Shown piece by piece: positions 50,309-60,770 of a stretch of 64,000 nucleotides of DNA. The translations under genes were made by a program, and so were the position numbers. This DNA is from Syngnathus acus (taxonomy: Eukaryota > Chordata > Actinopteri > Syngnathiformes > Syngnathidae), in NCBI RefSeq assembly GCF_901709675.1, contig NC_051094.1:9542501-9606500 (forward strand), written 5' to 3'. The number at the start of each line of letters is the position of its first letter. Position 1 is the first letter of the stretch. The notes beneath the pieces were generated by a model. That model had not been told where the DNA came from. It saw only the letters and a program-made list of their open reading frames with translations, and made no database searches.

Positions 50309-52576
50309 ATGTCGGCTCCTGGTAAGTGTAGATTTGGGAAGATTTGCGTTATATAGAGTCCGTAATATTGAATCATATATCAATGCGTGAGTGTTTTACT
50401 TAAGTATTGCCAGGCGTCTGAGAATTGCATTGTTTTAGCTCTACTGAAGCAAAGATCCATTGTCGTGAATTGGCGCCTGGCACAAGGCCTAATGTGATTC
50501 GACGTACTTCGCCATTCGTCCCCATCCCGCTGCACAGTTCCTTTTCATTTTGACGAGCTTTTCTCGCTTTCCATCGCCTTTTTGATATTAGGAATCATAA
50601 TTTGCAGTTAGCTGTACGATCGTTGAAGCCTCGCCATTCATGGTCTCGGTTGAATGGCGCTTAAACCGCGGGCCGGTTGAACGTGGTGTTAGCACTAACA
50701 TTAGCATCGGCCGAGTAAAAGGTTTCAAATCTTAACATTGTATTTTTTTTCCATGCCCCGTACAACAGATTACAGCTCCTACAGCCAGTCCAGTTCTCAG
50801 CCGGGGTAAGTATTCAACGAACTGCATGAAATTAATATTCTGTGTATCTTCATTGTTAAGCGATCACATATCCTTCACGAGTATTTAATTTGATTCAGTT
50901 CATTTCGGCAAGTACAACACATTTATTACAACTTCATCTCACATTTTGTTTTACATGATTTGTTGAAAAGGTAATCTGGTTGAAGCAGTTCTGTTTATCT
51001 AATCCCGTCTCGATTACAACCAAGGTTTCAATGCCAAGCACACAATCTACATTACAACAGTACTAATTATAATATTACAATAATCATGTAAAGACATAAA
51101 CAAAAGAAAACAGAAATTTGACCTGGCTAACATATGATTTGAATACAGCAATAACAAATAACTTGAATTTGCCTTCTTTGCAGGTATGCTTCCTATGCTG
51201 CTCCGGCTTCGCAAGGTTATGGACAATCTGCCCAGGTAAGTGATGATTATTTATTGATCGGTTGTTCATCCCCTGAGAGAATTTAATGCAATATTCACAA
51301 GCATAAACAAAAACAACAAAGTTAAAACATGCGTTATGATACAGAACATTGGGGGGAAATTAGACTAAACCAATCTCAAATTAAAGTAATGTAGCAAGTG
51401 ATAATCTAGTCATGTAACAGGATTTATTGGTAAAGGTGTATAATTATGATACACCAATATTGTCATTTAATAGGTCCAAATGTCTGTCTATGATTCCACA
51501 GTAATTTAATTTTGCTTTTAATTTGACAGCAGAGTTATGGCCAGCAAAGTTATGGATCATATGCCCAGCCTGCTGCTGCTGCTGTTGACAATTCGTACAC
51601 CCAGGCAACCCCCGCTGCCGGGAGTTATGCTCAACAGCAGCCGCCGCAACAGTACAGCTCCTCCTATGGCCAGGCAGCTCAAGGTATGTGATCAGAGAAG
51701 TTTTTGATTGGATTCTAGATGGAATCAGTGGATTACCAAATGTCAAATTCTTTGATGTGATTCGCTCATGGGCTAATTGAGGGGGAAAATGTCTTATTTG
51801 CTCCTCAGCTGGCTATCCCGCTGCCCAGTCGACAGCTCACAGTTACACTCAAGCCTCCCAGGCTTATGGCGCTCAGGCTTATGATGGCGCTCCTGCTGCT
51901 GCTGCAGCCGCTGCTGCTCCAGCCCCATCCCAGTCTTATGGGTCTCAGCCCGGTTATACTGCTCAGCCTGCATATCCTGCTTATGGTCAGCAGACAGCTC
52001 CTGCTGCACCGCAGAGGTGTGTGGCCATTTACATGAAATCTTTAACACAAATTTAGTAAAGCTTTTTTTTTTTAATTATTATTATTATAATGCATTTTCC
52101 CCCTCTCCTTAGCTACAGTGCGAACAGCCAGCCTACTGGTTACAGCCAAAGTAGCTACTCCCAACAGACAGGATATGGCCAGCAGCAGTCTGGATACCAA
52201 GCCCAGCAGACCAGCTACAGCCAACCTCAGGGTGGGTACCAGCAGCAAAGCCAACAGCAGCCTCCCCCTTCCTATCCACCCCAGGCTGCTGGTTCCTATG
52301 GGCAGCCCCCAGCCAGCCAGTATGGCCAACAAGGTGGACCGCCCAGCTATCAGTCCAGCCATTACAGTAAGCTTACTTCCTGTTTTACTACTGCGCTATT
52401 TACATTCATATTTTGATGGAGTTGTCATTGTTTCCAGATAATTACAGGCAGGATGGCCAGGGAGGAGGCTCTGGATACTCAGAGTCTTCAAGGTACTCAG
52501 AGGGCAGGAGCCGTGACGGTTTTGACAGAGGAGGAATGATGCATCGTGGCCGTGGCGGCATGGGTCGTGGCATGGG
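50309..52576 (+). CDS. ewsr1: EWSR1 exons 1-7: prion-like domain and first RGG block
   Basis: Exon 1 codes only four residues plus a base (MSAP). Exons 2-6 encode SYGQ-type repeats, with a run of eight alanines in exon 5. Exon 7 switches to RGG ([14 protein letters not shown]). This half corresponds to the portion retained in human EWSR1 fusion oncoproteins. Introns are 71-450 bp until intron 7. Confidence 0.93.
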
Positions 52577-55500
52577 GTAAGTGTCTTTCTTGAGCATGTG
52601 GCTGACTCTGTATTTTGACTCTGCAAGTGCTATGGCTACTTAGGGCAGGGCTGAGGAAAATAAGCCAAAAATTCTGAAGCTGATGATGACCAGAGGGATT
52701 TTTCCATTTTGAGTTTAAGACATTTGCACCGTTGTTTTTCTCAGCTCTGTCACTAAATTGCCTTTGGTAAGTGAACATTTTATATTCATTCAATCGATTT
52801 ATTGGGGCCTGTGCATAATATAGGAAGGGAACATCTCTAAAGGTTACAGCTGAATGATTTAAATAGCAAAGGTTTATCGCAAATCAGACTTCAATTATAA
52901 TTGCTAGACAAAAAAAGGATTAAAGCGTCTTGTCTACAGTTGATTCAACTAGCGCTCAATTCATTGGATTTTAATGCACCTCAAACTTTCACAATTCACT
53001 TTCACTGGTATACTGTATAGATAGCGGCGTGAGGGACCTTCATGTTGTACTGTTTTTAGATAAGTTTGTCGTTTACGGCACATCAGGTTGGAGTGAATGG
53101 GTCTTGCAAATGGTTACTTGACTTCAGTAAATTCGGACTGATGTTCATCAAGGTTGTCACTAAACAATATTCCCAACTAAATTGTTTGCCCTTCGCTTAA
53201 ACCAGCTTGCTTGGGTGTTGTTGTTTTTTTTTTAGTACATCAAGGTTGTCCCTAAACAATATTCCCAACTAAATTGTTTGCCCTTCGCATAAACCAGCAT
53301 GTTTTTTTTTTGTTTTTTTTTTAAAGTATTTTTCAACAGCATTCAGTGTGGCTAATTATCACCAACAACGGAAAGGCAATTGAACAAGGGTAAAGGTGTT
53401 GCTCTAGGTTCCGAAAAACATGTATGTGTACCTAAAGGCAGGTCAAATGAGTGGGGAAACATTCTTGGTTTTCTCCGTAAATTTTGTTTCAAGTTATATC
53501 TGTGGCTAACAGTTTTTATTTGGTGGGTTTACCTGTAAATGTATCCCAAACCAGTACTGTATTTAAGTGATGGTGTGGACACAAAAACAAACGTAATGCA
53601 CATTTTACTGGTACTGAAAAGGTCCTCCCAGTTTTGTCCTTTTTTTTTTTTTTTAATCACTCAATTACACCGGGAATCAATATGTTTGAATACATCCTAC
53701 AAATGCACTCTCTTTATGAGTGATGGTATTATCAACAAGAAAATATACTTGTGTGGTCATGAGTGATTTGATATTAGAGAGAAAGAAGTCTCCAAAAAGT
53801 AGGGAAGCAGGGTCACATGCTACTTGTGTGGTCATGAGTGATTTGATATTGGAGAGAATGAAGTCTCCAAAAATTAGGGAGGTGGGTCACATGCTACTTT
53901 GTTTTAGCCCTCTGCACACATTGGCCCATTTCATATTTGGTGCCTTTTGATATGCATCACGTGTGCGTGTTAGCTGGTTTCCCCCAAGCCATATAACACA
54001 AAACTAACCACAGTGGGATATTTCTGACTTAAGTTTCTTTAATGTGTGTCACCGATGAGTAGGTTCTTAATGTTTGAAAGCAGGCGCTTTTTTTTTTTTT
54101 TTAAAGTGCAGGTGAAGAGGTCACTGAGGTACAATGCCAAGTTTTGTTTTTTGTGACGGGATTTTGGGGATGGGCTGAACAGAAAGGCACTTTCAGATGT
54201 GTGTAATTATTCGTAGGGCAAACATGAATGCGCTTTAATGTTTAAGGGTTCCCATATCCTAAATCATCAAAATGCCGCCGTTCATGAAAAGTTGTTCAAA
54301 TATGACATAATGCAGCATACAGTACTGCTTATTTCTTGGTAAAGGCAGATTTGAGTGAATTTGGCATGTGATAAGTTGGCAATTCTGCAGAAATGCTATA
54401 AACAGGGTGTAGATGTAAATATTTCAGTTAAGAATTTTAGAATTGCACAGGGGTATGAGGGGGGGTGGTCACAATGTCATTTTTGAAATGTTTAAAACTG
54501 TGTTTTGTGTTTTTGGAATTCAACTGTTTTGATCAAATTGAGAACTTTTTAACATGCTTTGTCACGTTTATACCGTACAGGTAACAGAGCCATTTAAAAG
54601 CATCTTTTCTCTAGAAAGTATCTGTACTCAGTGCAGAGGCGCCAACTTAAGCCCCACAGGAGGGATCTTAAACAGATTGGGGGTCTGCCTTATTTGCCAA
54701 CAACAGAGGATGGTGGTGTTTCTGAGCATGATGGGTGTTTTTATTTTGTCTTGTTTTTAATACATGAACAAGTGTTAAAAACCACTGGTTATTCGTGTAA
54801 AATGTGTACTGTTTACATTTTTGGCTATGTTACATTATTTAATTTACTTTAAATGTATGCAGTGGTTAATGTAAACTTCCAGATGCATCTTAATGTTTTT
54901 TTTGTTTGTTTTTTTATATCTGGATCATCTGTAACATCTAGACCATAATGTTAAAAGCAATTGTATATTTGTCAATGCATCTGAAATCATTTTACAAATG
55001 TTTAACTTCTGTCACATTCTTTTCGAGATTCTATACACAACTGTTATCACTAAGTTACTAGTAATAAGTTAACACATGATCCCACATTGTGTATAACAAC
55101 AGTAGGGGCTTTTACTTGCTGTTAGCCACGCTAGAATGTTTTTTTGACTCCCTCAATCAAGCCACTTTGCTCGAGCCATGGGATGTGGCTGTAAAAGGGA
55201 AATGGCCTTCATATCTTCATTTATTCCCCCATAGCAGCGCTGGAGACAGAGGTGGCTTCAGTAAGCCTGGTGGTAAGTTAACGAGAATTACACTGGTTAG
55301 TCCTTTACAAGCCTTAATAACTTCCAACTATGTTTTGAGTATTCATTTTGCTATTGTGGTATGCAATGTCAATTTTATGAACACGTCCTAATTGGGGGGA
55401 ATTTTTTCAGTGCCTGAGACCAATTTCAGAGGGTTTTTTGGTGAAATTCAACCATTGCTTATTGCGTGACCAAATTTCCAAAGGGTAATGGAAAAAAATG

Positions 55501-57199
55501 CCGCTCATGACTGGGTTGACTTTAAAAAATACAATCTATCTCAAATGTTACTTTTGGTCTTTTGGGGAGCGTTTACTTACTGGTCTAAGAGGCTTTTCAC
55601 AGAACACAAAATTATTGTTCATTGCGGTCTGAGGTATTTTACGTTTTCAATCGTGTGTACGCTATGATGGTTTAACGTGGCCCCTCAGTGTGTAATGAAG
55701 TCTAAACTCTGTTTTGTAGCACTCCTCAAGTGTTGTATACGTGATTTGAGAAGGATGCACTGACTATTTCCCCCCCTCCCCTCACTGTCTTATTTCTTTT
55801 GCCCCCCACTCACCGGACCATAGGACACATGGGCGGCGAAGAGCGTGAGATGGGTGAGTTCAGTTTGAGCATACCAATCATTTATTTGCTGTTAAATCTT
55901 TATAAAATGAAACCGTTTCTCTTTAGGACGACCTGAGGAGCAAGACGAATCAGAGAACTGTGCCATCTACATCACTGGCTTGACTGAGAAGGCCAACATT
56001 GACGAGATGGCTGAATTCTTTAAGCACGTCGGACCAATCAGAGTATGAATAGCGCTGGAAGATTGTGGGAACCAAACGGTTGGAAGCTGACCACTCTTTT
56101 TTTTCCTCCAGTTCAATCGCAGGCTCGGTCAACTTGCCATTAACATCTACACTGACAAGGATTCGGGAAAGCCCAAAGGGGATGCCACCCTCTCTTACGA
56201 GGAGCCTGTCTGCGCCAAAGCCGCTGTGGAGCACTTTGATGGTAGAAGAGTGTTTAGTTTTCATGTCGTGTGTGTGAAATGGAGATGCTTATTTTTGTTG
56301 CCAAACTTACAGGTAAGGAGTTTCAGGGCCGCAAACTCAAGGTATCGATGGCACGCCGTAAAACCCAGATCCCCATGCGCGATGGCATGATGGGCCGTGG
56401 AGGTAAGTGTAGAATGCTTCTCTTCTGGAGGGCTTTTTTTTTTTTTTGACATATTCAGCTTGATGGGGGCTTTTCTAATTGTGGCACATAACCCGTTAGG
56501 TATGATGGGCCGCGGTGGAGATCGCGGCGGATTCATGCCTCGAGGTGGCCCACGCGGCATGGGCCGTGGCGGACCTACAGGAGGCAACATGCAACAGAGG
56601 GCTGGGGACTGGGAGTGCCCTAATCCGTATGTACTTGTCTATCTTTTAGCTCACTAGTGCAGTGTGAACACTTCTTGCTTCAATATGTGCCTTGCATTTC
56701 AGGGGTTGTGGGAACCAAAACTTTGCCTGGAGGATGGAGTGCAACCAGTGCAAAGCTCCCAAGCCTGAGGGCATGGGCGGTGGGCCTCCATTTCCTTCTG
56801 GAGGTGAACGAGGCAGAGGTGGAATGGGAATGCGAGGAGGCAGGGGCATGGACCGCGGCGGCCCCTCAGGTGGCCCCGGAGGTTTCCGAGGAGGCTGGGG
56901 AGGCGATCGCGGCGGCTTCAGGGGAGGCGATCGCGGCGGCTTCAGGGGTCGCGGCGGCATGGACAGAGGCGGTTTCCGTGGTTCCGGCCGAGGAGGCCCA
57001 CCCATGGGTGGCAGAGGAAGGGGAATGGGCCCACCTGGTGGCAAGATGGATATGAGGTACAGCACCAGCCAAAATACTCCCATTTACCATGTGATTGGGT
57101 AGGAGCTGGAAAGCTGTTGAGACGCCAGCTAATGAGCGTTGCTTTTTGTTGCTCTCTTTCAGGGACCACCGCCAGGAGCGCAGAGACAGACCATATTGA
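50309..57199 (+). CDS. ewsr1: EWSR1, FET-family RNA-binding protein (15 exons)
   Basis: Exons: 50309-50321, 50769-50805, 51184-51235, 51530-51683, 51809-52016, 52113-52366, 52438-52576, 55235-55272, 55824-55853, 55927-56042, 56112-56241, 56313-56402, 56500-56626, 56703-57056, 57163-57199 (TGA). The sum is 1779 nt = 592 aa (human 656). Layout: SYGQ-rich prion-like activation domain 1-240 ([17 protein letters not shown]); first RGG block about 260-298; RRM about 319-404 ([20 protein letters not shown] as RNP1); RGG; RanBP2-type C4 zinc finger about 450-480 ([16 protein letters not shown]); long RGG block; C-terminal PY-NLS ending RRDRPY. Nuclear protein acting in transcription and pre-mRNA splicing. 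It is assigned to EWSR1 rather than FUS or TAF15 because of N-terminal motifs (SYTQA) and the RHBDD3/GAS2L1 neighbours. Confidence 0.95.
53146..53301. repeat. 64-bp direct repeat, two copies
   Basis: Copies start at 53146 and 53238 (92 bp apart), each beginning CATCAAGGTTGTC and continuing through CCCAACTAAATTGTTTGCCC, separated by a T-rich spacer. Only a few differences are visible. Confidence 0.93.
53746..53895. repeat. 75-bp tandem duplication
   Basis: Two head-to-tail copies starting at 53746 and 53821 (TACTTGTGTGGTCATGAGTG), with a handful of substitutions. A plus-strand frame crosses both but is not a gene. Confidence 0.95.
55235..57199 (+). CDS. ewsr1: EWSR1 exons 8-15: RRM, zinc finger, RGG and PY-NLS
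   Basis: Exons 8 (38 nt) and 9 (30 nt) are very small. Exons 10-12 build the RRM. Exons 13-14 carry the RanBP2 zinc finger, whose four cysteines straddle the exon 13/14 border. Exon 14 (354 nt) encodes the long RGG region and includes an in-frame 24-bp duplication near 56901-56948. Exon 15 encodes the 12-residue PY-NLS end ([11 protein letters not shown]). Skipping exon 9 would keep the frame; skipping exon 8 would not. Confidence 0.94.
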
Positions 57200-57662
57200 A
57201 ATTCTTCTTTAACCTTCCTTGTATGGGATTTGTTTTTTAAGATGAGCATTTTTAATTTATGATTCTATATTGTCACATTCTTAAAATAATGGCATAGGTC
57301 AGATTTGGCAACTTATTTTTTTGGGCCTCTTATGTTGGCCACCTGCGACATTCTACATACAGATCATTCAGGTCAACCTCTCAAATGAAATGAGGTGAAG
57401 TACTATTTAAATTGTATTTGGTTCATGTTTGTTATGGGCACTTTGGCCGTTTTACGAAGGTGACGATATGTTGATAGATTATCTAACTGCTCTCAAACAT
57501 CCTGTGCAATTTCCGTTTTTACTTTATTCTAGTTTGTTTATATGCCTCTGTGTTATGTGCATGCCTTTTTTTTTTTTTAATGTAGGATAGTTTTGTCAGT
57601 TATCAACACAGTATTTGTTGTAAAATTGCCTGCCCCTTTTTCCTACAGAAATTGTTGTGGGC

Positions 57663-57668
57663 AATAAA
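57663..57668 (+). terminator. ewsr1: EWSR1 poly(A) signal
   Basis: AATAAA 464 bp after the stop, in GGGCAATAAACC, followed by a T/G-rich stretch starting near 57688. This is the expected 3' end of EWSR1. Confidence 0.85.
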
Positions 57669-57689
57669 CCTTTTATGGATAATATGTAG

Positions 57690-59500
57690 TCTGTTTTGCG
57701 TTTTTTGAATGAAAGTTTCTGGGGATGCAGACAATACCTTGACTCAAGTGCGTTATCCCAATCTGCAAAACAAACTGTAGATTTCCTCTTTATTACATGA
57801 AGTGTATTCTAGTCAAGAGTACATGAGAATTTGTTGTTGCGTGTTCTAATTAAATATACATAGTTAAATTGCCTTGTAGCAGCTGTCCAAATCCTTGGAT
57901 TCAGTGTTTGTTCATACCAGAAGGTGGCGCATTTTGTAATAAGACATGACTTGTAAACCTTCGAAGATTACCTCGTGTTGAGAAACTTAAAGTCTATGTA
58001 TGTCAACACCATTGAATCCCTCATGGTCAGTAGTGGGGCACATGGTGTGTTATTTTATTTGCAAACAAATGGATTAAAATTCCAAATATTTGTTTCCAAC
58101 CGACAGGAAATAGTTCTCAGTGACTTATTAATGAACTTCGACACACGTACAAACGCTTTACTGACAGTAAAACTGATTCACCCAGGCCCAGAAAATGATC
58201 TCATCACAACTGCTACCCCCATTCCCTCGTTCACTCTCTCTTCCGCCCCCTCCCTTCCCTTCTTTTTCCCTCTCGTTCCAGAACAGACACATCCCTCTTG
58301 TTTTAAATCAAAACAAGCCCTCCTCCTTGGCGGTCGAGGCTGCTTGAAACTCACAAATCATGAGAACTCACAAGATGCTCCAATGGAGGATAAGTGTAAA
58401 ATAAGTTCATGTTTATTTTATACTTATTTTCAAAAACAAATTGCTATTGCGTAAAAAAGATGCTACATGTTCGTGTCGTTTTGATAGTAGTGTCAACCAA
58501 CCACTCTTTGTTTACAGACTCCTCAAGGCCCCAAGCAGGTGACGTTTTTGCTTATTGTCATTACACCCCAAAAGATCCTGATAATCAGGTTTGTTGGCCC
58601 AACTGTTGATCACGTTTAGATCTTTGAGAAAATGTATGTATTGTAAGTATATAACAGTGGATCATGCGGACAAAAATGAACTTCTCTGCAATTTGACATC
58701 TACTCTTTTAAAATGCTCTGTTCATAAGTTGGTGTATTAGTCCTCTAATATATTTAACAGAGAGCTCAAGTTCCAGTGAAGACGCACAATCTTTATTGAA
58801 GGTCATACAGCTTGAGGAGAATTCCTGCAGGATGACAGTCCCATGATCTTGAGAGACCTCAGTGTCATACAAAGACTTCATTTGGGCAAAAATAAAACCA
58901 CTGTTTACTGTGCAGTATTTAAAAAGAAATTGCTCATATATTGTCACAATGTATCATGTTGATAGTCGGATAATAGAGTGAGCTTTGGTTAAAGTCGCCC
59001 AGTCAGATGTGTCAAATTTGGGTTACTTACTGCTTTGCACGGACTATTTTTAAATGATAAATTTAGCAGTCTAGAAGCAATATGAAGCACAAACACTAAA
59101 AAATGATGCAAAAAAATTGTCAAAGTGCACATGCAGTTACTTTCCAAACACCCTGTACAAATATTTGGTGTTTTTTGTTGCATGTAAAATGTAACGCAGG
59201 TTCGGGTCTGATTTTTTGTGTGAGGTTTGCACGTTTTTCCTCATACCTAGTTGTGTTGTGTAGCATACGTGATGACGTCAGCCTGTTTTGTCTTTTAAGA
59301 TGAAATGCAATGACGTTTAGTCTTTTATCACTGATTTTGAATATGCGGGAAAAGTCGAAACTGTAGTTCAGTTGACAGACGTTTTTATCTCAGAGATGCT
59401 ACGCGTTTTGTACATTGAATTAGATATCCAGCAAGAGAAGGCGTAAAATGTATATTTTCTGATCGCATTCTATTTGTGTCTGAAAGTAATTTGAAGTTGT
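57690..59500. other. EWSR1-GAS2L1 intergenic DNA
   Basis: AT-rich, without a supported gene. A 159-codon plus-strand frame at 57975-58454 resembles nothing known and lacks coding bias. A perfect CRE palindrome TGACGTCA lies at 59273-59280. Confidence 0.7.
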
Positions 59501-60068
59501 TGCAAGGCTTCTATTGGTTGACGCATGACCCGGTGACTATGGGGTTAAGTTCTCCTCCTCCTCCTCCTTCCCGAGTTGATCCACATAATGGGATGTGCCA
59601 CCGCGTCGCTCGGCTGCCTTAAGCCCCGCGGCAGGTCAACATCTTGAACGAAGGAGGCGGCGCGGCATGGGCAGAGTTTCTCCGTGGCAGTGCGTTGGCT
59701 CGCTGCCGCTCAGAGGTGCTGATTTGATCTTGAAGGAGACAAACACGCGGCCACACGTGGATGATTGCGGGCCATCAGGATCCGGCGGCCAGGGGGCGCG
59801 TTGACTGTTCGGAACGAGAAAACGGTCTTCGCTCGCCGAGACCCAACTGCAACACGCATCCACGCGCCACGGCCGCGGCCACTTCGCATCCCGCTATGCC
59901 CGTGACAGCGGCACAAAGACTGGCCTCCACTAACCGCACATGCACTACGGCATGGGTGCGTCCACACGCTTACTGCGCTTTATTTTGCAGATGAGGATTT
60001 GGAACGCGGTTGCGCAATGAGGCGATCTGGAATCAAGTAAGACTTTTATTGATACATAATCCGACAAT
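59500..60068 (+). promoter_or_regulatory. gas2l1: GAS2L1 CpG-rich promoter and 5' leader with uORFs
   Basis: From about 59590 the sequence is markedly CpG-rich, unlike its flanks, consistent with a CpG-island promoter. A (CTC)n tract lies near 59550. Just before the start codon are two short upstream frames, 59991-60020 (9 codons plus stop) and 60017-60040 (7 codons plus stop), which overlap at ATGA. The main start at 60069 has A at -3 and G at +4. The exact TSS and any 5' UTR intron are not determined. Confidence 0.6.
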
Positions 60069-60770
60069 ATGGCCGATCAAAGCAATATCCAGTCGGCCGC
60101 CTCCAAGAGCATCCGGCCCTTTAAATCCAGTGAAGAGTACCTGTACGCCATGAAGGAGGACCTGGCGGAATGGCTGAACACTCTTTACGACCTGGACCTG
60201 AGCGCGGAAACCTTCATGGATGGCCTGGAGACGGGCTGCGCCTTGTGTCGGCACGCCAACAACGTCAACCGAGCCGCCCAAGACTTCCAGCTGGAGTACC
60301 CTGAGGCGGCCCAGTCCATGAAGCTGCCCCGCAAAGACGTTGTCTTCCAGTCTCGCAACGTCAGTGCGGGTTCATTCTTGGCTCGGGACAACGTGTCCAA
60401 TTTCATCAGCTGGTGTCGCCGGGAGCTGTGGATCAAGGACGTGCTCATGTTTGAAACCAACGACTTGGTGGAAAGATGCAACGAGAAGAATTTCGTCTTG
60501 TGTCTGCTTGAGGTGGCGCGCCGCGGCGCCAAGTTCGGCATGTTGGCCCCTATGCTCATCCAGCTGGAGGAGGAGATCGAAGAGGAGATCCGAGACCAGC
60601 AGGGTGGCCTGCAGATGGACCCCGGAGAGCCACCAGAGGTGCAGAGCCCACCCGGCAGGTGCTTCGGACGCAGGGAGAGCAACCACAGTGTGGAAGACGA
60701 GCCTGAGCCGGAACCTTTCGTGTGGCCCCAGAAGAGAGTTTTGTGTGACATGAGAAATCTGGATGAGTTG
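60069..60770 (+). CDS. gas2l1: GAS2L1, growth arrest-specific 2-like 1 (first coding exon, partial gene)
   Basis: 702 nt, 234 codons, ending phase 0 at donor TTG|GTAAGT. The product begins [18 protein letters not shown], like human MADPVAGIAGSAAKSVRPF, and contains the actin-binding calponin-homology domain at about 27-160 ([55 protein letters not shown]). It ends in the linker MRNLDEL, where human has DLRNLDELVREIL, so the intron position is conserved. GAS2L1 crosslinks actin and microtubules and binds EB proteins through C-terminal SxIP motifs. The GAS2 (microtubule-binding) domain exons are not present up to base 64000 and must lie beyond the window. Confidence 0.94.

Larger units (their letters stand above)
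52577..55234. other. ewsr1: EWSR1 intron 7 (2.66 kb)
   Basis: By far the longest intron of the gene (others are at most about 550 bp). It is T-rich on the coding strand and contains two local duplications (53146-53301 and 53746-53895). No coding exon is seen. It lies exactly between the activation-domain half and the RNA-binding half. Confidence 0.8.

Noticed and set aside
56646-57083. Proline-rich 145-codon minus-strand frame
   Set aside because: Pure complement of the Gly/Arg codons of the EWSR1 RGG exon; low complexity and no splice logic.
57975-58454. 159-codon plus-strand frame between EWSR1 and GAS2L1
   Set aside because: No recognisable motif, poor coding pattern, no promoter or poly(A) support.
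60185-60751. 188-codon minus-strand frame
   Set aside because: Antisense shadow of the GC-rich GAS2L1 CH-domain exon.
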